This document shows positions 22,909 through 30,220 of a stretch of 64,000 nt of DNA, one piece after another. Both the position numbers and the translations under genes were made by a program. Positions within the stretch are counted from its first letter, which is position 1. The number at the start of each line of letters is the position of its first letter. Below the pieces are notes generated by a model. The model worked only from the letters and a program-made list of their open reading frames with translations. It ran no database searches and was not told the origin of the DNA. The DNA is from an uncultured bacterium (GTDB lineage: Bacteria; Actinomycetota; Thermoleophilia; Solirubrobacterales; 70-9): assembly GCA_903901855.1 (NCBI GenBank), contig CAIUSP010000004.1, forward strand, positions 1 through 64,000. The letters are read 5' to 3'.

Positions 22909-25387
22909 CGGAGCCATCGTTACCTTCCTCGGTACGCGTGAGCGGGCCGAGGCGAGACTCGTCCCCGATGCGGGCTACGAGATAGATTTCCTCGACCTCA
23001 GCGGGCTCGATCGCGGTAATCCGCTGAAGGCAGCCGGAGCTCTGGCCAAGGCGGCCCTGGCTCTGCCGCAAGCGACAAAGGTCCTTCGAGAGAGATCCGC
23101 TTCCGTGGTCCTCGGCGGGGGCGGGTACGTCTCGGGTCCTGCAGGGTTGGCCGCGCTCGGCCTCGGGATCCCGCTGGTCCTGACCGAGGCGGACAGTCAC
23201 CTCGGATTGACCAATCGTGCGTTGGCCCACAGGGCCGACACCGTCTGTCTCTCATTCCCCATAGAGGGTCGTGACCATCCGCCCTTCATCGTTACCGGCC
23301 GCCCGCTTCCGCGTGAGCTGACCTCCGTGGATCGGGCCTCGGCCCGGTCGCGTTTCGGTCTCGAGCCGGATGAGCCTTGCGTGCTCGTGGTGGGCGGGAG
23401 CCTCGGCGCGAGGAGCCTCAATCTCTGTGCGGTTGCAGCGCTGGAGCCCCTCGCAGCGAGCGTGATCCATATCAGCGGCGAGCGCGATTTCGACGAGGTC
23501 GCGACTCAGTTGGTAGCCAGAGGGAATCCCTCCGGCTACAACCTGCTTCGCTACGAGCCGGGCCTTGGAGAGGTGCTCGCAGCGGCAGATCTGGTTGTGG
23601 GGAGATCAGGTGGGTCCGTGTTCGAGATCGCTGCTGCTGGACAACCGGCGGTGCTCATCCCATATCCGCACGCCACCGCCGATCACCAGACCCAGAACGC
23701 GGAGTGGATGGTTTCCGGTGGTGCGGCCCGGATTCTGGCGGACTCCGAACTCGATTCGGGCACTCTTCGCGCTGCCGTTGCCGACCTGCTCGACTCTCCG
23801 GACCTCCTTGCCGAGATGGCCCGAGCCTCGGCTGCCCTCGCTCGACCGGATGCTGCCGCCGAAGTGGCAAGGCTCGTGGTCGACGCAGCTAGGACACGGA
23901 GCAGTGTCACGAGCCTGGAGGAACTGCACCGGGTCGATGCGACGCGATCCGGCGACACGGCGAGCGCGGAGGACATGGCTGACCGAAGCCTCTACTTCAT
24001 CGGCATCGGCGGGGCTGGCATGTCGGGGCTGGCAGCGATCGCTGCTTCTAGAGGAGCCGAGGTAGCCGGCTCGGACCGGAGTGATTCCTCTTACCTGTCT
24101 CGTCTCGGGGCACTCGGGATTCCAACCGAGATCGGACACGATCCCGACGCTCTTCCGGCGGACTCCGATGTGGTCGTCTCGAGTGCCATCGCTGAGGACA
24201 ACCCACAGCTCCTGCTGGCCCGAGAGAGGGGTCAGCGCATCATCCACCGAGGTGAGCTGCTGGCGGAGGTGTCACGGGCGCGGCGTCTGATCGCAGTGGC
24301 GGGTACGCACGGGAAGACCACTACCACCGCACTTTGCGTCCACCTGATGAGAAGGCTCGGTAAGGAGCCCAGCTTCCTGATCGGGGGTGAACTGCCAGGT
24401 GCCGGCCCTGCCGGGACGCCGACGAACGCAGGATGGGGCACTGGCGAGTGGATGGTCACCGAGGCGGACGAAAGCGATGCGAGTTTCCTAGAGCTCTCTC
24501 CCGAGGTAGCCGTGGTGACCAATCTCGAACTCGACCATCATGCTCGCTGGGCATCTCTAGAGGACCTGCGCGAGGCATTCAGCGGATTCGTCTCACACTC
24601 GGGATCGATGATCGTCGGACCCGAGGTGAATCTCTCTGGCCCCGAGCGCTGCTTGCGGTTCGACATCCTCGGAGGGAGGTCGGAGGCCGAGCCAGCCCTG
24701 TCCAGCGAGATCGAGGCGAGAGACCTCTCTTCGTCAGGCTCGGGTACTTCGTTCCGGGTCAGCGGCTTGCCTGGAGCAGCCGGCGACCTGGATCTGCGGA
24801 CCGCAGGGCCTGGGCGGCACAACGTCTTGAACACTCTCGCAGCGCTCGGCGCTCTCGGATTGGCCGGTCTGCTCGATCAGGTCCAGCCGCGGCAACTCGC
24901 AGAGGCGCTTGCCGACTTCCCCGGCGTGGCTCGGAGATTCGAACGCAAGGGGAGCACTTCATCGGGCGCTCTCGTCTACGACGACTACGCCCACCACCCG
25001 ACCGAAGTCGCTGCTGCGCTGGAGGCGGCGCGCCAGGTCGGGTCGCGGAAGGTCATCGCCATATTCCAACCTCATCTCTATTCGAGGACGAAGGCCCTGT
25101 CGACCGAGTTCGGCCGCGCACTCGCCGTCGCAGACGAGATCGGAGTCCTCGAGGTCTACCCCGCGCGCGAAGCGCCAGTTGGTGATCTCGAGGGAGTCAC
25201 CGGCAGATGGGTAGCCGAAGCCGCGGCAGACGCCGCTGGTGGCAAGCCCGTCTGGTGGCTGCCGACACGGGATGACGCACTCGGGGCCCTCTCCGGCCGA
25301 CTGGCCGAGGGGGATCTCCTGGTCACCCTCGGAGCTGGTGACATAGATCGCCTGGCCGAAGATCTCGTCGCCGAAGGCAACCGATGA
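22790..25387 (+). CDS. murG-murC: MurG-MurC fusion: lipid II synthase joined to UDP-MurNAc:L-Ala ligase
   Basis: One uninterrupted frame of 865 residues joins two cell wall enzymes. Residues 1 to about 370 are MurG, the membrane-associated transferase that adds GlcNAc to lipid I: GGTAGH (21-26), GGGGYVSGPAG, GGSLGARSLN and GRSGGSVFEIAAAGQPAVLIP. A polar linker follows. Residues 396-865 are MurC, the cytosolic ligase that adds L-alanine to UDP-MurNAc: GIGGAGMSG (405-413), GTHGKTT (about 504-510), EADESDASFLELSPE and DDYAHHPTEV. Residue 396 is an in-frame Met with GGAGGA just upstream of its ATG (23975), so MurC may also be made separately. The GTG start lies inside ftsW; a GTG at 22838 is also possible. 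Confidence 0.93.
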   Translation: MARAGPEHPESDPLRVVIAAGGTAGHVVPAVAVADELRADGAIVTFLGTRERAEARLVPDAGYEIDFLDLSGLDRGNPLKAAGALAKAALALPQATKVLRERSASVVLGGGGYVSGPAGLAALGLGIPLVLTEADSHLGLTNRALAHRADTVCLSFPIEGRDHPPFIVTGRPLPRELTSVDRASARSRFGLEPDEPCVLVVGGSLGARSLNLCAVAALEPLAASVIHISGERDFDEVATQLVARGNPSGYNLLRYEPGLGEVLAAADLVVGRSGGSVFEIAAAGQPAVLIPYPHATADHQTQNAEWMVSGGAARILADSELDSGTLRAAVADLLDSPDLLAEMARASAALARPDAAAEVARLVVDAARTRSSVTSLEELHRVDATRSGDTASAEDMADRSLYFIGIGGAGMSGLAAIAASRGAEVAGSDRSDSSYLSRLGALGIPTEIGHDPDALPADSDVVVSSAIAEDNPQLLLARERGQRIIHRGELLAEVSRARRLIAVAGTHGKTTTTALCVHLMRRLGKEPSFLIGGELPGAGPAGTPTNAGWGTGEWMVTEADESDASFLELSPEVAVVTNLELDHHARWASLEDLREAFSGFVSHSGSMIVGPEVNLSGPERCLRFDILGGRSEAEPALSSEIEARDLSSSGSGTSFRVSGLPGAAGDLDLRTAGPGRHNVLNTLAALGALGLAGLLDQVQPRQLAEALADFPGVARRFERKGSTSSGALVYDDYAHHPTEVAAALEAARQVGSRKVIAIFQPHLYSRTKALSTEFGRALAVADEIGVLEVYPAREAPVGDLEGVTGRWVAEAAADAAGGKPVWWLPTRDDALGALSGRLAEGDLLVTLGAGDIDRLAEDLVAEGNR

Positions 25388-26301
25388 GCGGTGCGCCTTC
25401 CACAGCCGAGGATTTTCCACTCGACCGCCTGACCACGATCAGGATCGGAGGCCCAGCCGATCACTACGCGGAGCCCGAGAGCGAAGAAGACCTGGTGACC
25501 CTCCTCGCATGGGCGGCGGACGAGGCTCTGCCACTCGGGATAGTCGGCTCCGGTTCCAACCTCCTGATCGCCGATTCGGGCTTCAGGGGCCTCGTGCTGA
25601 AGTTGAGGGGCCCGTTGGCGGAGGTCGAGAGGGTCGAGAACGTGGTCGAGTGCGGTGGTGGCGCGAGGCTGCCATCGGTCTCGGCCAAGGTGGCTGGCTG
25701 GGGGCTCAGCGGGTTGGAGTTCGGCGTGAACATTCCCGGGACGGTCGGGGGAGCGGTTCGCATGAACGCGAACGCCTACGGCGGCGAGCTGGGGCGCGTC
25801 CTTACACGGGTGAGCATCTGTACCGCTGGAGGGGTACGTGAGGCAACGCCTGATGATCTCGGGTTCAGCTACCGAGACTCCAATCTCGGACAAGGTGAGG
25901 TCGTCTCGAGGGCGTGGTTCTCTCTGTCTCCGGGAGAGGTCGAGATGATCAAGGGGACGATGGCCGAGATGCGGGGTAAGCGCAAAGAGGCCCAGCCATC
26001 TGGAATCAAGACATTCGGCTCGACCTTCGTCAACCCGAATGACGAGCGGGCCGGAGGGAAGTCCGCGGGGATGCTCCTCGACGAGACCGGCTGCCGTGGT
26101 CTCACGGTTGGGGGTGCAAGGCTCTCGCAGAAGCATGCGAACTTCGTCGAGAACTTCGACTCGGCCACGGCTGCCGAGGTCTTGAAGGTGATGTCCGAGG
26201 CTCGGCACCGCGTGCACGCTGAGTTCGGGGTGATCCTCGAGCCAGAGGTCCAGACCCTCGGCGACATCGACTGGCCCACCGACTGGGAGATTGAGGAGTG
26301 A
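25384..26301 (+). CDS. murB: UDP-N-acetylenolpyruvoylglucosamine reductase MurB
   Basis: MurB is the FAD enzyme that reduces the enolpyruvyl ether to give UDP-MurNAc. The 305 residues show TTIRIGGPADHY, the FAD loop GSGSNLLIADSGFRG, the phrase GIPGTVGGA in the form NIPGTVGGAVRMNANAYGGE, the active-site Ser/Tyr region SYRDSNL, and GSTFVNP-like GSTFVNPNDERAGG. The overall length and the YRxS-type motif (FSYRDSNLGQGE) indicate type II MurB, common in Gram-positive bacteria. The ATG overlaps the preceding stop and the stop overlaps ftsQ. Confidence 0.95.
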   Translation: MSGAPSTAEDFPLDRLTTIRIGGPADHYAEPESEEDLVTLLAWAADEALPLGIVGSGSNLLIADSGFRGLVLKLRGPLAEVERVENVVECGGGARLPSVSAKVAGWGLSGLEFGVNIPGTVGGAVRMNANAYGGELGRVLTRVSICTAGGVREATPDDLGFSYRDSNLGQGEVVSRAWFSLSPGEVEMIKGTMAEMRGKRKEAQPSGIKTFGSTFVNPNDERAGGKSAGMLLDETGCRGLTVGGARLSQKHANFVENFDSATAAEVLKVMSEARHRVHAEFGVILEPEVQTLGDIDWPTDWEIEE

Positions 26302-27002
26302 GGGCAGGGTGGCGCGTCTGGCGCCTTCGCCTCACCGCACTCGTGCTCTTGCTGGTTGCGCTGCTGGCTGCCTACTGGTTCTGGTTCAGGGATTCATCCC
26401 TCGTTGCCGTCACGAGGGTCGAGGTCAGAGGGGCGACGGTTAATCGGAATGCGATCCAGAAGTCGCTTGATCGGGTAGGTCGTCAGATGACCACGCTGAA
26501 TGTGGATCAGGGCAAGCTGATCGAAGCGCTCGGTGCATTCCCGACCGTCGCTGCCATCACCACTTCGACCGATCTCCCTCACACGCTCGAGGTGAGGATC
26601 CGAGAGCGACCCCCCGTGGCCGTGTCGACCGTCGAGGGAGAGGTCACTGGTATCTCGGCGGACGGTTATGCGCTGATCGGCCTCGATGTCTCAGGCTTCG
26701 AGTTGCCGACCATCACCGCCACGCTCGCATCCGGAGGCCTGGTGGATGATCGCGGTATAGCCCAGGCTTCGGTCATCGGAGCGACGCCGGAGCCACTCGA
26801 ACCCGGTCTGATCTCGGCCGCATGGGAGGAGACCTACGGAGGTGTCGTGGTCGATCTGAGCGGAGCACCTCAGCTGCGATTCGGCGACGGAGATGACGGC
26901 CGCGCCAAGTGGGCAGCCGCCTCTGCGCTCTTGGCCGATCCGGGACTCGGTTCGCCAACCTACATCGACGTCAGTGCGCCGGGGCGACCTGTTACCGGAT
27001 AG
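26298..27002 (+). CDS. ftsQ: Division protein FtsQ (DivIB)
   Basis: FtsQ is a bitopic protein that connects early and late parts of the divisome. The 234-residue product has a short basic N-terminus, one membrane span (about 9-27), a POTRA domain opening with VTRVEVRGATVNRNAIQKSL, and a beta domain with LEVRIRERPPVAVSTVEG. The start overlaps the murB stop (GTGA). It is followed by a 417-nt gap, so it probably ends the main dcw transcript before ftsZ starts again from its own promoter. Confidence 0.9.
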   Translation: MRAGWRVWRLRLTALVLLLVALLAAYWFWFRDSSLVAVTRVEVRGATVNRNAIQKSLDRVGRQMTTLNVDQGKLIEALGAFPTVAAITTSTDLPHTLEVRIRERPPVAVSTVEGEVTGISADGYALIGLDVSGFELPTITATLASGGLVDDRGIAQASVIGATPEPLEPGLISAAWEETYGGVVVDLSGAPQLRFGDGDDGRAKWAAASALLADPGLGSPTYIDVSAPGRPVTG

Positions 27003-27220
27003 CTTCACCGATGCGTCGATAAGGCTCTTGCAAAGCCTCCAGAGGCCGTTTCTGCACTGCTTTTTGCACTCCCTCAGGGGCGCGTTGATGGTCGTGGAAA
27101 ACGAGGAAAGTGCTAGTTGCCGGTTAGCGTCCTGATTTCGTTCTATTCGGGTTTTACAGGGAAAAGCCCGCTTTCGCCGAAACCCTAAGGCTCAACCAAC
27201 GGTCCAGAAGAGGGGGGTCA

Positions 27221-27247
27221 AAACCCTCGACTACCAGTCGAGGGTTT
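27221..27247 (+). terminator. Perfect 12-pair hairpin upstream of the ftsZ promoter
   Basis: AAACCCTCGACT (27221-27232) and AGTCGAGGGTTT (27236-27247) are exact complements around the loop ACC. The A and T ends give a short U-run at the 3' side, so it resembles a bidirectional intrinsic terminator for the murB-ftsQ transcript. It ends 14 nt before the -35 box of the ftsZ promoter, so an operator role is also possible. Confidence 0.6.
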
Positions 27248-27261
27248 GGTCATTTCGGCCA

Positions 27262-27290
27262 TTGACACCCGCCCCCAATTGACCTACCGT
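27262..27290 (+). promoter_or_regulatory. ftsZ promoter
   Basis: A perfect -35 box TTGACA (27262-27267), a 17-nt spacer and the -10 box TACCGT (27285-27290, TAnnnT) make this the best vegetative promoter in the window. Transcription should begin near 27297, giving a leader of about 120 nt before ftsZ. Cell-cycle use of a separate ftsZ promoter is usual in bacteria. Confidence 0.75.
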
Positions 27291-27419
27291 CGTCCTGCTT
27301 GCGGTGGCCTCTGAACGGGCCTCTCGCAAGAGGTTTGCGGAGCGTCTGGGAGGGCCTCATCGGATGGGGCTCGGGCGGACCGGCGAGACCGAAAAGGAAA
27401 CGGAGCAAGACCAACCAAA

Positions 27420-28499
27420 ATGGAGACCTCTTACCTCGCGGTCATCAAGGTCGTCGGTGTCGGCGGCGGTGGTTCGAACGCCATCAGCCGGATGGTCGAC
27501 GCAGGCATGCGCGGAGTCGAGTTCATCGCCTGCAATACCGACGCTCAGGCACTCCAGGCCTGCGACGCCGACGTGAAGATCGGCATCGGTCACAACCTGA
27601 CCAAGGGCCTCGGCGCAGGAGCCAATCCCGAGATCGGAGCAGGGGCAGCTGCCGAGTCGCGCGACGAGATCAAGGAGGCGCTCAAGGGCGCCGACATGGT
27701 CTTCGTCACCTGCGGAGAGGGAGGCGGTACGGGTACCGGCGCCGCGCCCGTGATCGCAGAGATCGCCAAGCAGGAAATCGGGGCGCTCACCGTAGGTGCC
27801 GTCACCAAGCCCTTCGAATTCGAGGGCAAGCGCCGCATGGCTGCCGCCGAGGAAGGCGTCCAGAAGCTGCGAGATCAGGTCGACACATTGATCGTGGTGC
27901 CGAACGAGAAGCTGCTCCACGTGGTGGAACGTCAGACCACGATCCTCGAGGCCTTCCGCGAGGCGGACGACATACTCCGCCAGGGCGTCCAGGGAGTGAC
28001 CGATCTGATCACCGTGCCCGGCCTGATCAACCTCGACTTCGCCGATGTCCGTCTGGTCATGCACGAGGCCGGCTCCGCCCTGATGGGAGTGGGCGTCGGC
28101 TCAGGCGAGAACCGTGCCGTCGAAGCGGCGCGGAATGCCCTCACCTCTCCGTTGATCGAGGAGAAGATCGACGGCGCCAAGGGCGTGCTACTCAATATCA
28201 CCGGCGGCGAGGATCTTGGGTTGTTCGAGGTCAACGAGGCTGCCCGCTTGGTCATGGAGACCGCTGACCCGAACGCCAACATCGTCTTCGGCGCGGTCGT
28301 CGACTCGATGATGCAGGAGGAGTGCCGCGTGACCGTGGTGGCTACCGGATTCGAGGGCTTCGAGATGATCGCTCGAGCCCCTCAGATCACGCGTCGAGAG
28401 GTCAAGCGTCGCGATACCGGCGTCAGCCAGGCTGCGCCCGCTCTCGGGGATCTCAGGGTGTCGGATTCCGACATCGATGTGCCCGACTTCCTCAAGTAA
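27420..28499 (+). CDS. ftsZ: Cell division GTPase FtsZ
   Basis: FtsZ is the tubulin-like GTPase that forms the cytokinetic ring. The 359 residues include [10 protein letters not shown], the tubulin signature GGGTGTG (101-107), the synergy loop NLDFADV and a short C-terminal linker ending in DVPDFLK, the conserved tail that binds SepF-type anchors. There is no ftsA next to it, as in actinobacteria, where SepF anchors the ring. The nearest Shine-Dalgarno-like run, GGAG, is 14 nt before the ATG. It is transcribed from its own consensus promoter. Confidence 0.97.
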   Translation: METSYLAVIKVVGVGGGGSNAISRMVDAGMRGVEFIACNTDAQALQACDADVKIGIGHNLTKGLGAGANPEIGAGAAAESRDEIKEALKGADMVFVTCGEGGGTGTGAAPVIAEIAKQEIGALTVGAVTKPFEFEGKRRMAAAEEGVQKLRDQVDTLIVVPNEKLLHVVERQTTILEAFREADDILRQGVQGVTDLITVPGLINLDFADVRLVMHEAGSALMGVGVGSGENRAVEAARNALTSPLIEEKIDGAKGVLLNITGGEDLGLFEVNEAARLVMETADPNANIVFGAVVDSMMQEECRVTVVATGFEGFEMIARAPQITRREVKRRDTGVSQAAPALGDLRVSDSDIDVPDFLK

Positions 28500-28600
28500 G
28501 AAGACTCCGCCTGCCTCGGGCATCGCGCCCTGATCACCTGCCCCTCGGGGTCTATGCACCTCGACTGAGGAGTAGTCTGCCCCGCCCCTCGAGAGTCGCG

Positions 28601-28630
28601 TTGGCGCGGTTCCGCGCTTCCGACTAACCT
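28601..28630 (+). promoter_or_regulatory. gcvT promoter, apparently leaderless
   Basis: TTGGCG (28601-28606), an 18-nt spacer and TAACCT (28625-28630) form a promoter whose -10 box ends 8 nt before the gcvT GTG. Transcription would start at or within a base or two of the start codon. The 139-nt gap shows no glycine riboswitch core. Confidence 0.55.
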
Positions 28631-28638
28631 GAGCCGCA

Positions 28639-29718
28639 GTGAGCGAGCTGCGTCGTACCCCCCTCCACGAGGCCCATCTCGAGGCCGGAGCGAAGCTGAT
28701 GCCCTTCGCCGGATGGGAGATGCCGGTGCAGTATCCGGACGGCATCACGGCGGAGCACGAGGCGGTTCGGAGCGGCTGCGGAGTGTTCGACGTTTCTCAT
28801 ATGGGCCAGATAGAGATTCGCGGTCGACAGACTCTGGAGGTCCTCCAGAAGGCGCTCACCAACGACGCATCGAAGGTCGAGGTAGGTGGGTCTCAATACT
28901 CGTGTCTGTGTGAGGAAGGGGGAGGTGTCCTCGACGATCTCTTCTCCTACCGGCTTGCCGACGATCGCTGGCTCTCGGTCACCAACGCTTCCAACCACCC
29001 GCGGGACTTCGAGCGGTTCGAGGTCGAGGCCAAGCGCTGGGATGTCGAGGTCGAGGATGTCGCGGATAACATCGCGATGCTCGCGGTCCAGGGCCCGGAG
29101 GCCCGGAGGATCGTGGGCGGACTCTGCGACGAAGACCTCCCTGGACGCTTCGAGGTCGCATCAGCGAGTGTCGCAGGCTCACCGATGCTGGTCTGTGGGA
29201 CCGGCTACACGGGAGAGGATGGAGTGGAGTTGCTGATGCCACCGGAGTCGGCACTGAAAACCTGGAAGGCGTTGGTCTCGGCTGGAGCAGTTCCGGCAGG
29301 GCTCGGCGCACGCGACACCCTGAGACTGGAAGCCTGTTATTGCCTCTACGGGAACGAACTGAGCCTCGATCGCACCCCGATCGAGGCAGGTCTCGGCTGG
29401 GCGGTCAAGGAGGAGACTGGATTCATCGGCTCCGAGGCATGCCTCGAGGCGCGCGAAGACACCTCCGGAGATCGCCTGGTGGCATTCGAACTCCCGGACG
29501 GCGGGATCCCCCGCAACGGGAATCCAATCCTCAAGACAGGGGAGCGGATCGGCGAAGTCACGAGCGGCACGCTCTCACCGACACGGGATCTGGGGATCGG
29601 CATGGGATACGTGCCGGGCGAGCTGTCCGACCCTGGAACGGAAATCGAGATCGACGTCCGGGGCAAGATGCGCAAAGCAGTGGTCGACAAGATGCCTCTC
29701 TACTCACGAGATGGATAA
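28639..29718 (+). CDS. gcvT: Glycine cleavage system T protein (aminomethyltransferase)
   Basis: GcvT takes the aminomethyl group from the lipoyl arm of GcvH and gives methylene-tetrahydrofolate and ammonia. The 359 residues start at a GTG with TPLHEAHLEAGAKLMPFAGWEMPVQY, include the catalytic-Asp region FDVSHMGQIEI, and end in the barrel domain with DLGIGMGYV. The gene opens a glycine cleavage operon with gcvH, gcvPA and gcvPB. The start codon is 8 nt after a -10 box and lacks a Shine-Dalgarno site, as expected of a leaderless message. Confidence 0.95.
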   Translation: MSELRRTPLHEAHLEAGAKLMPFAGWEMPVQYPDGITAEHEAVRSGCGVFDVSHMGQIEIRGRQTLEVLQKALTNDASKVEVGGSQYSCLCEEGGGVLDDLFSYRLADDRWLSVTNASNHPRDFERFEVEAKRWDVEVEDVADNIAMLAVQGPEARRIVGGLCDEDLPGRFEVASASVAGSPMLVCGTGYTGEDGVELLMPPESALKTWKALVSAGAVPAGLGARDTLRLEACYCLYGNELSLDRTPIEAGLGWAVKEETGFIGSEACLEAREDTSGDRLVAFELPDGGIPRNGNPILKTGERIGEVTSGTLSPTRDLGIGMGYVPGELSDPGTEIEIDVRGKMRKAVVDKMPLYSRDG

Positions 29719-29730
29719 GGTGCGGGCATC

Positions 29731-30120
29731 GTGAACGCTGCCGCTTACCCGGAAGACCTCAAGTACCACCCCGAGCACGACTGGGCGAGGGTGGAGGGAG
29801 ACGAGGCGGTCTTCGGGATCACCTGGTATGCCCAAGACGCGCTGGGCGAGGTCGTCTTCTACGAGCCGCCGGCGGTCGGCACCACGGTGGACAAGGACAA
29901 GCCCTACACGGAGCTCGAATCAGTCAAAGCGGTATCCGAGATCTTCGCTCCCCTCTCAGGAGAGATCGTTGCGGTCAACGAGGCCCTCGGCGACGCACCC
30001 GAGGCAATCAACAGCGATCCCTACGGTGAGGGGTGGCTGGTCAGGATCAAGGTCAATGATCCTTCGGAGTTGGATGCGTTGATGGACTCCGCCGCCTATC
30101 AGGCGATGCTCGACGGCTGA
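29731..30120 (+). CDS. gcvH: Glycine cleavage system H protein
   Basis: GcvH is the small lipoylated carrier that shuttles intermediates between the P, T and L proteins. The 129 residues contain HDWARVEGDEAVFGIT and the lipoylation motif ELESVKA, with K66 as the modified lysine, then PLSGEIVAVNE. TAAGGTG before the GTG start can serve as a ribosome site and overlaps the gcvT stop. The L protein (dihydrolipoyl dehydrogenase) is not in the window. Confidence 0.95.
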   Translation: MNAAAYPEDLKYHPEHDWARVEGDEAVFGITWYAQDALGEVVFYEPPAVGTTVDKDKPYTELESVKAVSEIFAPLSGEIVAVNEALGDAPEAINSDPYGEGWLVRIKVNDPSELDALMDSAAYQAMLDG

Positions 30121-30135
30121 TTCCAGCTGACTCAG

Positions 30136-30206
30136 GACGGCCGCGAATTGCGTGATCTCGTCACTCTGATTCGGGCCGAGGTGTATTGAACATCGTTGCG
30201 GCCGTC
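30136..30206. repeat. Nine-pair inverted repeat flanking the gcvPA start region
   Basis: GACGGCCGC (30136-30144) and GCGGCCGTC (30198-30206) are perfect complements 53 nt apart. The right arm directly abuts a TAGGAT -10-like box (30207-30212) that ends 8 nt before gcvPA. It could be a pair of operator half-sites or a long-range hairpin; the CGGCCG core is self-complementary, so chance is not excluded. Confidence 0.45.
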
Positions 30207-30212
30207 TAGGAT
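30186..30212 (+). promoter_or_regulatory. Possible gcvPA promoter, leaderless type
   Basis: TAGGAT (30207-30212) ends 8 nt before the ATG, the same geometry as at gcvT. A TTGAAC (30186-30191) upstream could act as the -35, though the 15-nt spacer is short. It suggests that the P-protein genes can be transcribed apart from gcvT and gcvH. Confidence 0.35.
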
Positions 30213-30220
30213 TACCGTCC

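Larger units (their letters stand above)
27003..27419 (+). other. Intergenic region and leader before ftsZ
   Basis: This 417-nt gap has no convincing gene. It contains, in order: an AT-richer stretch with an imperfect GGGTTTT/AAAAGCCC pairing (about 27148-27171); the sequence GGTTAGCGT (27122-27130), identical to the -10 region of the mraZ promoter; a 12-pair hairpin and a consensus promoter (both listed separately); and a leader of about 120 nt with a small hairpin CCTCT-CGCA-AGAGG (27320-27333). Confidence 0.6.

Noticed and set aside
28500-28638. Glycine riboswitch before gcvT
   Set aside because: The gap lacks the conserved tandem aptamer core, and a promoter directly at the start codon leaves no room for a leader.
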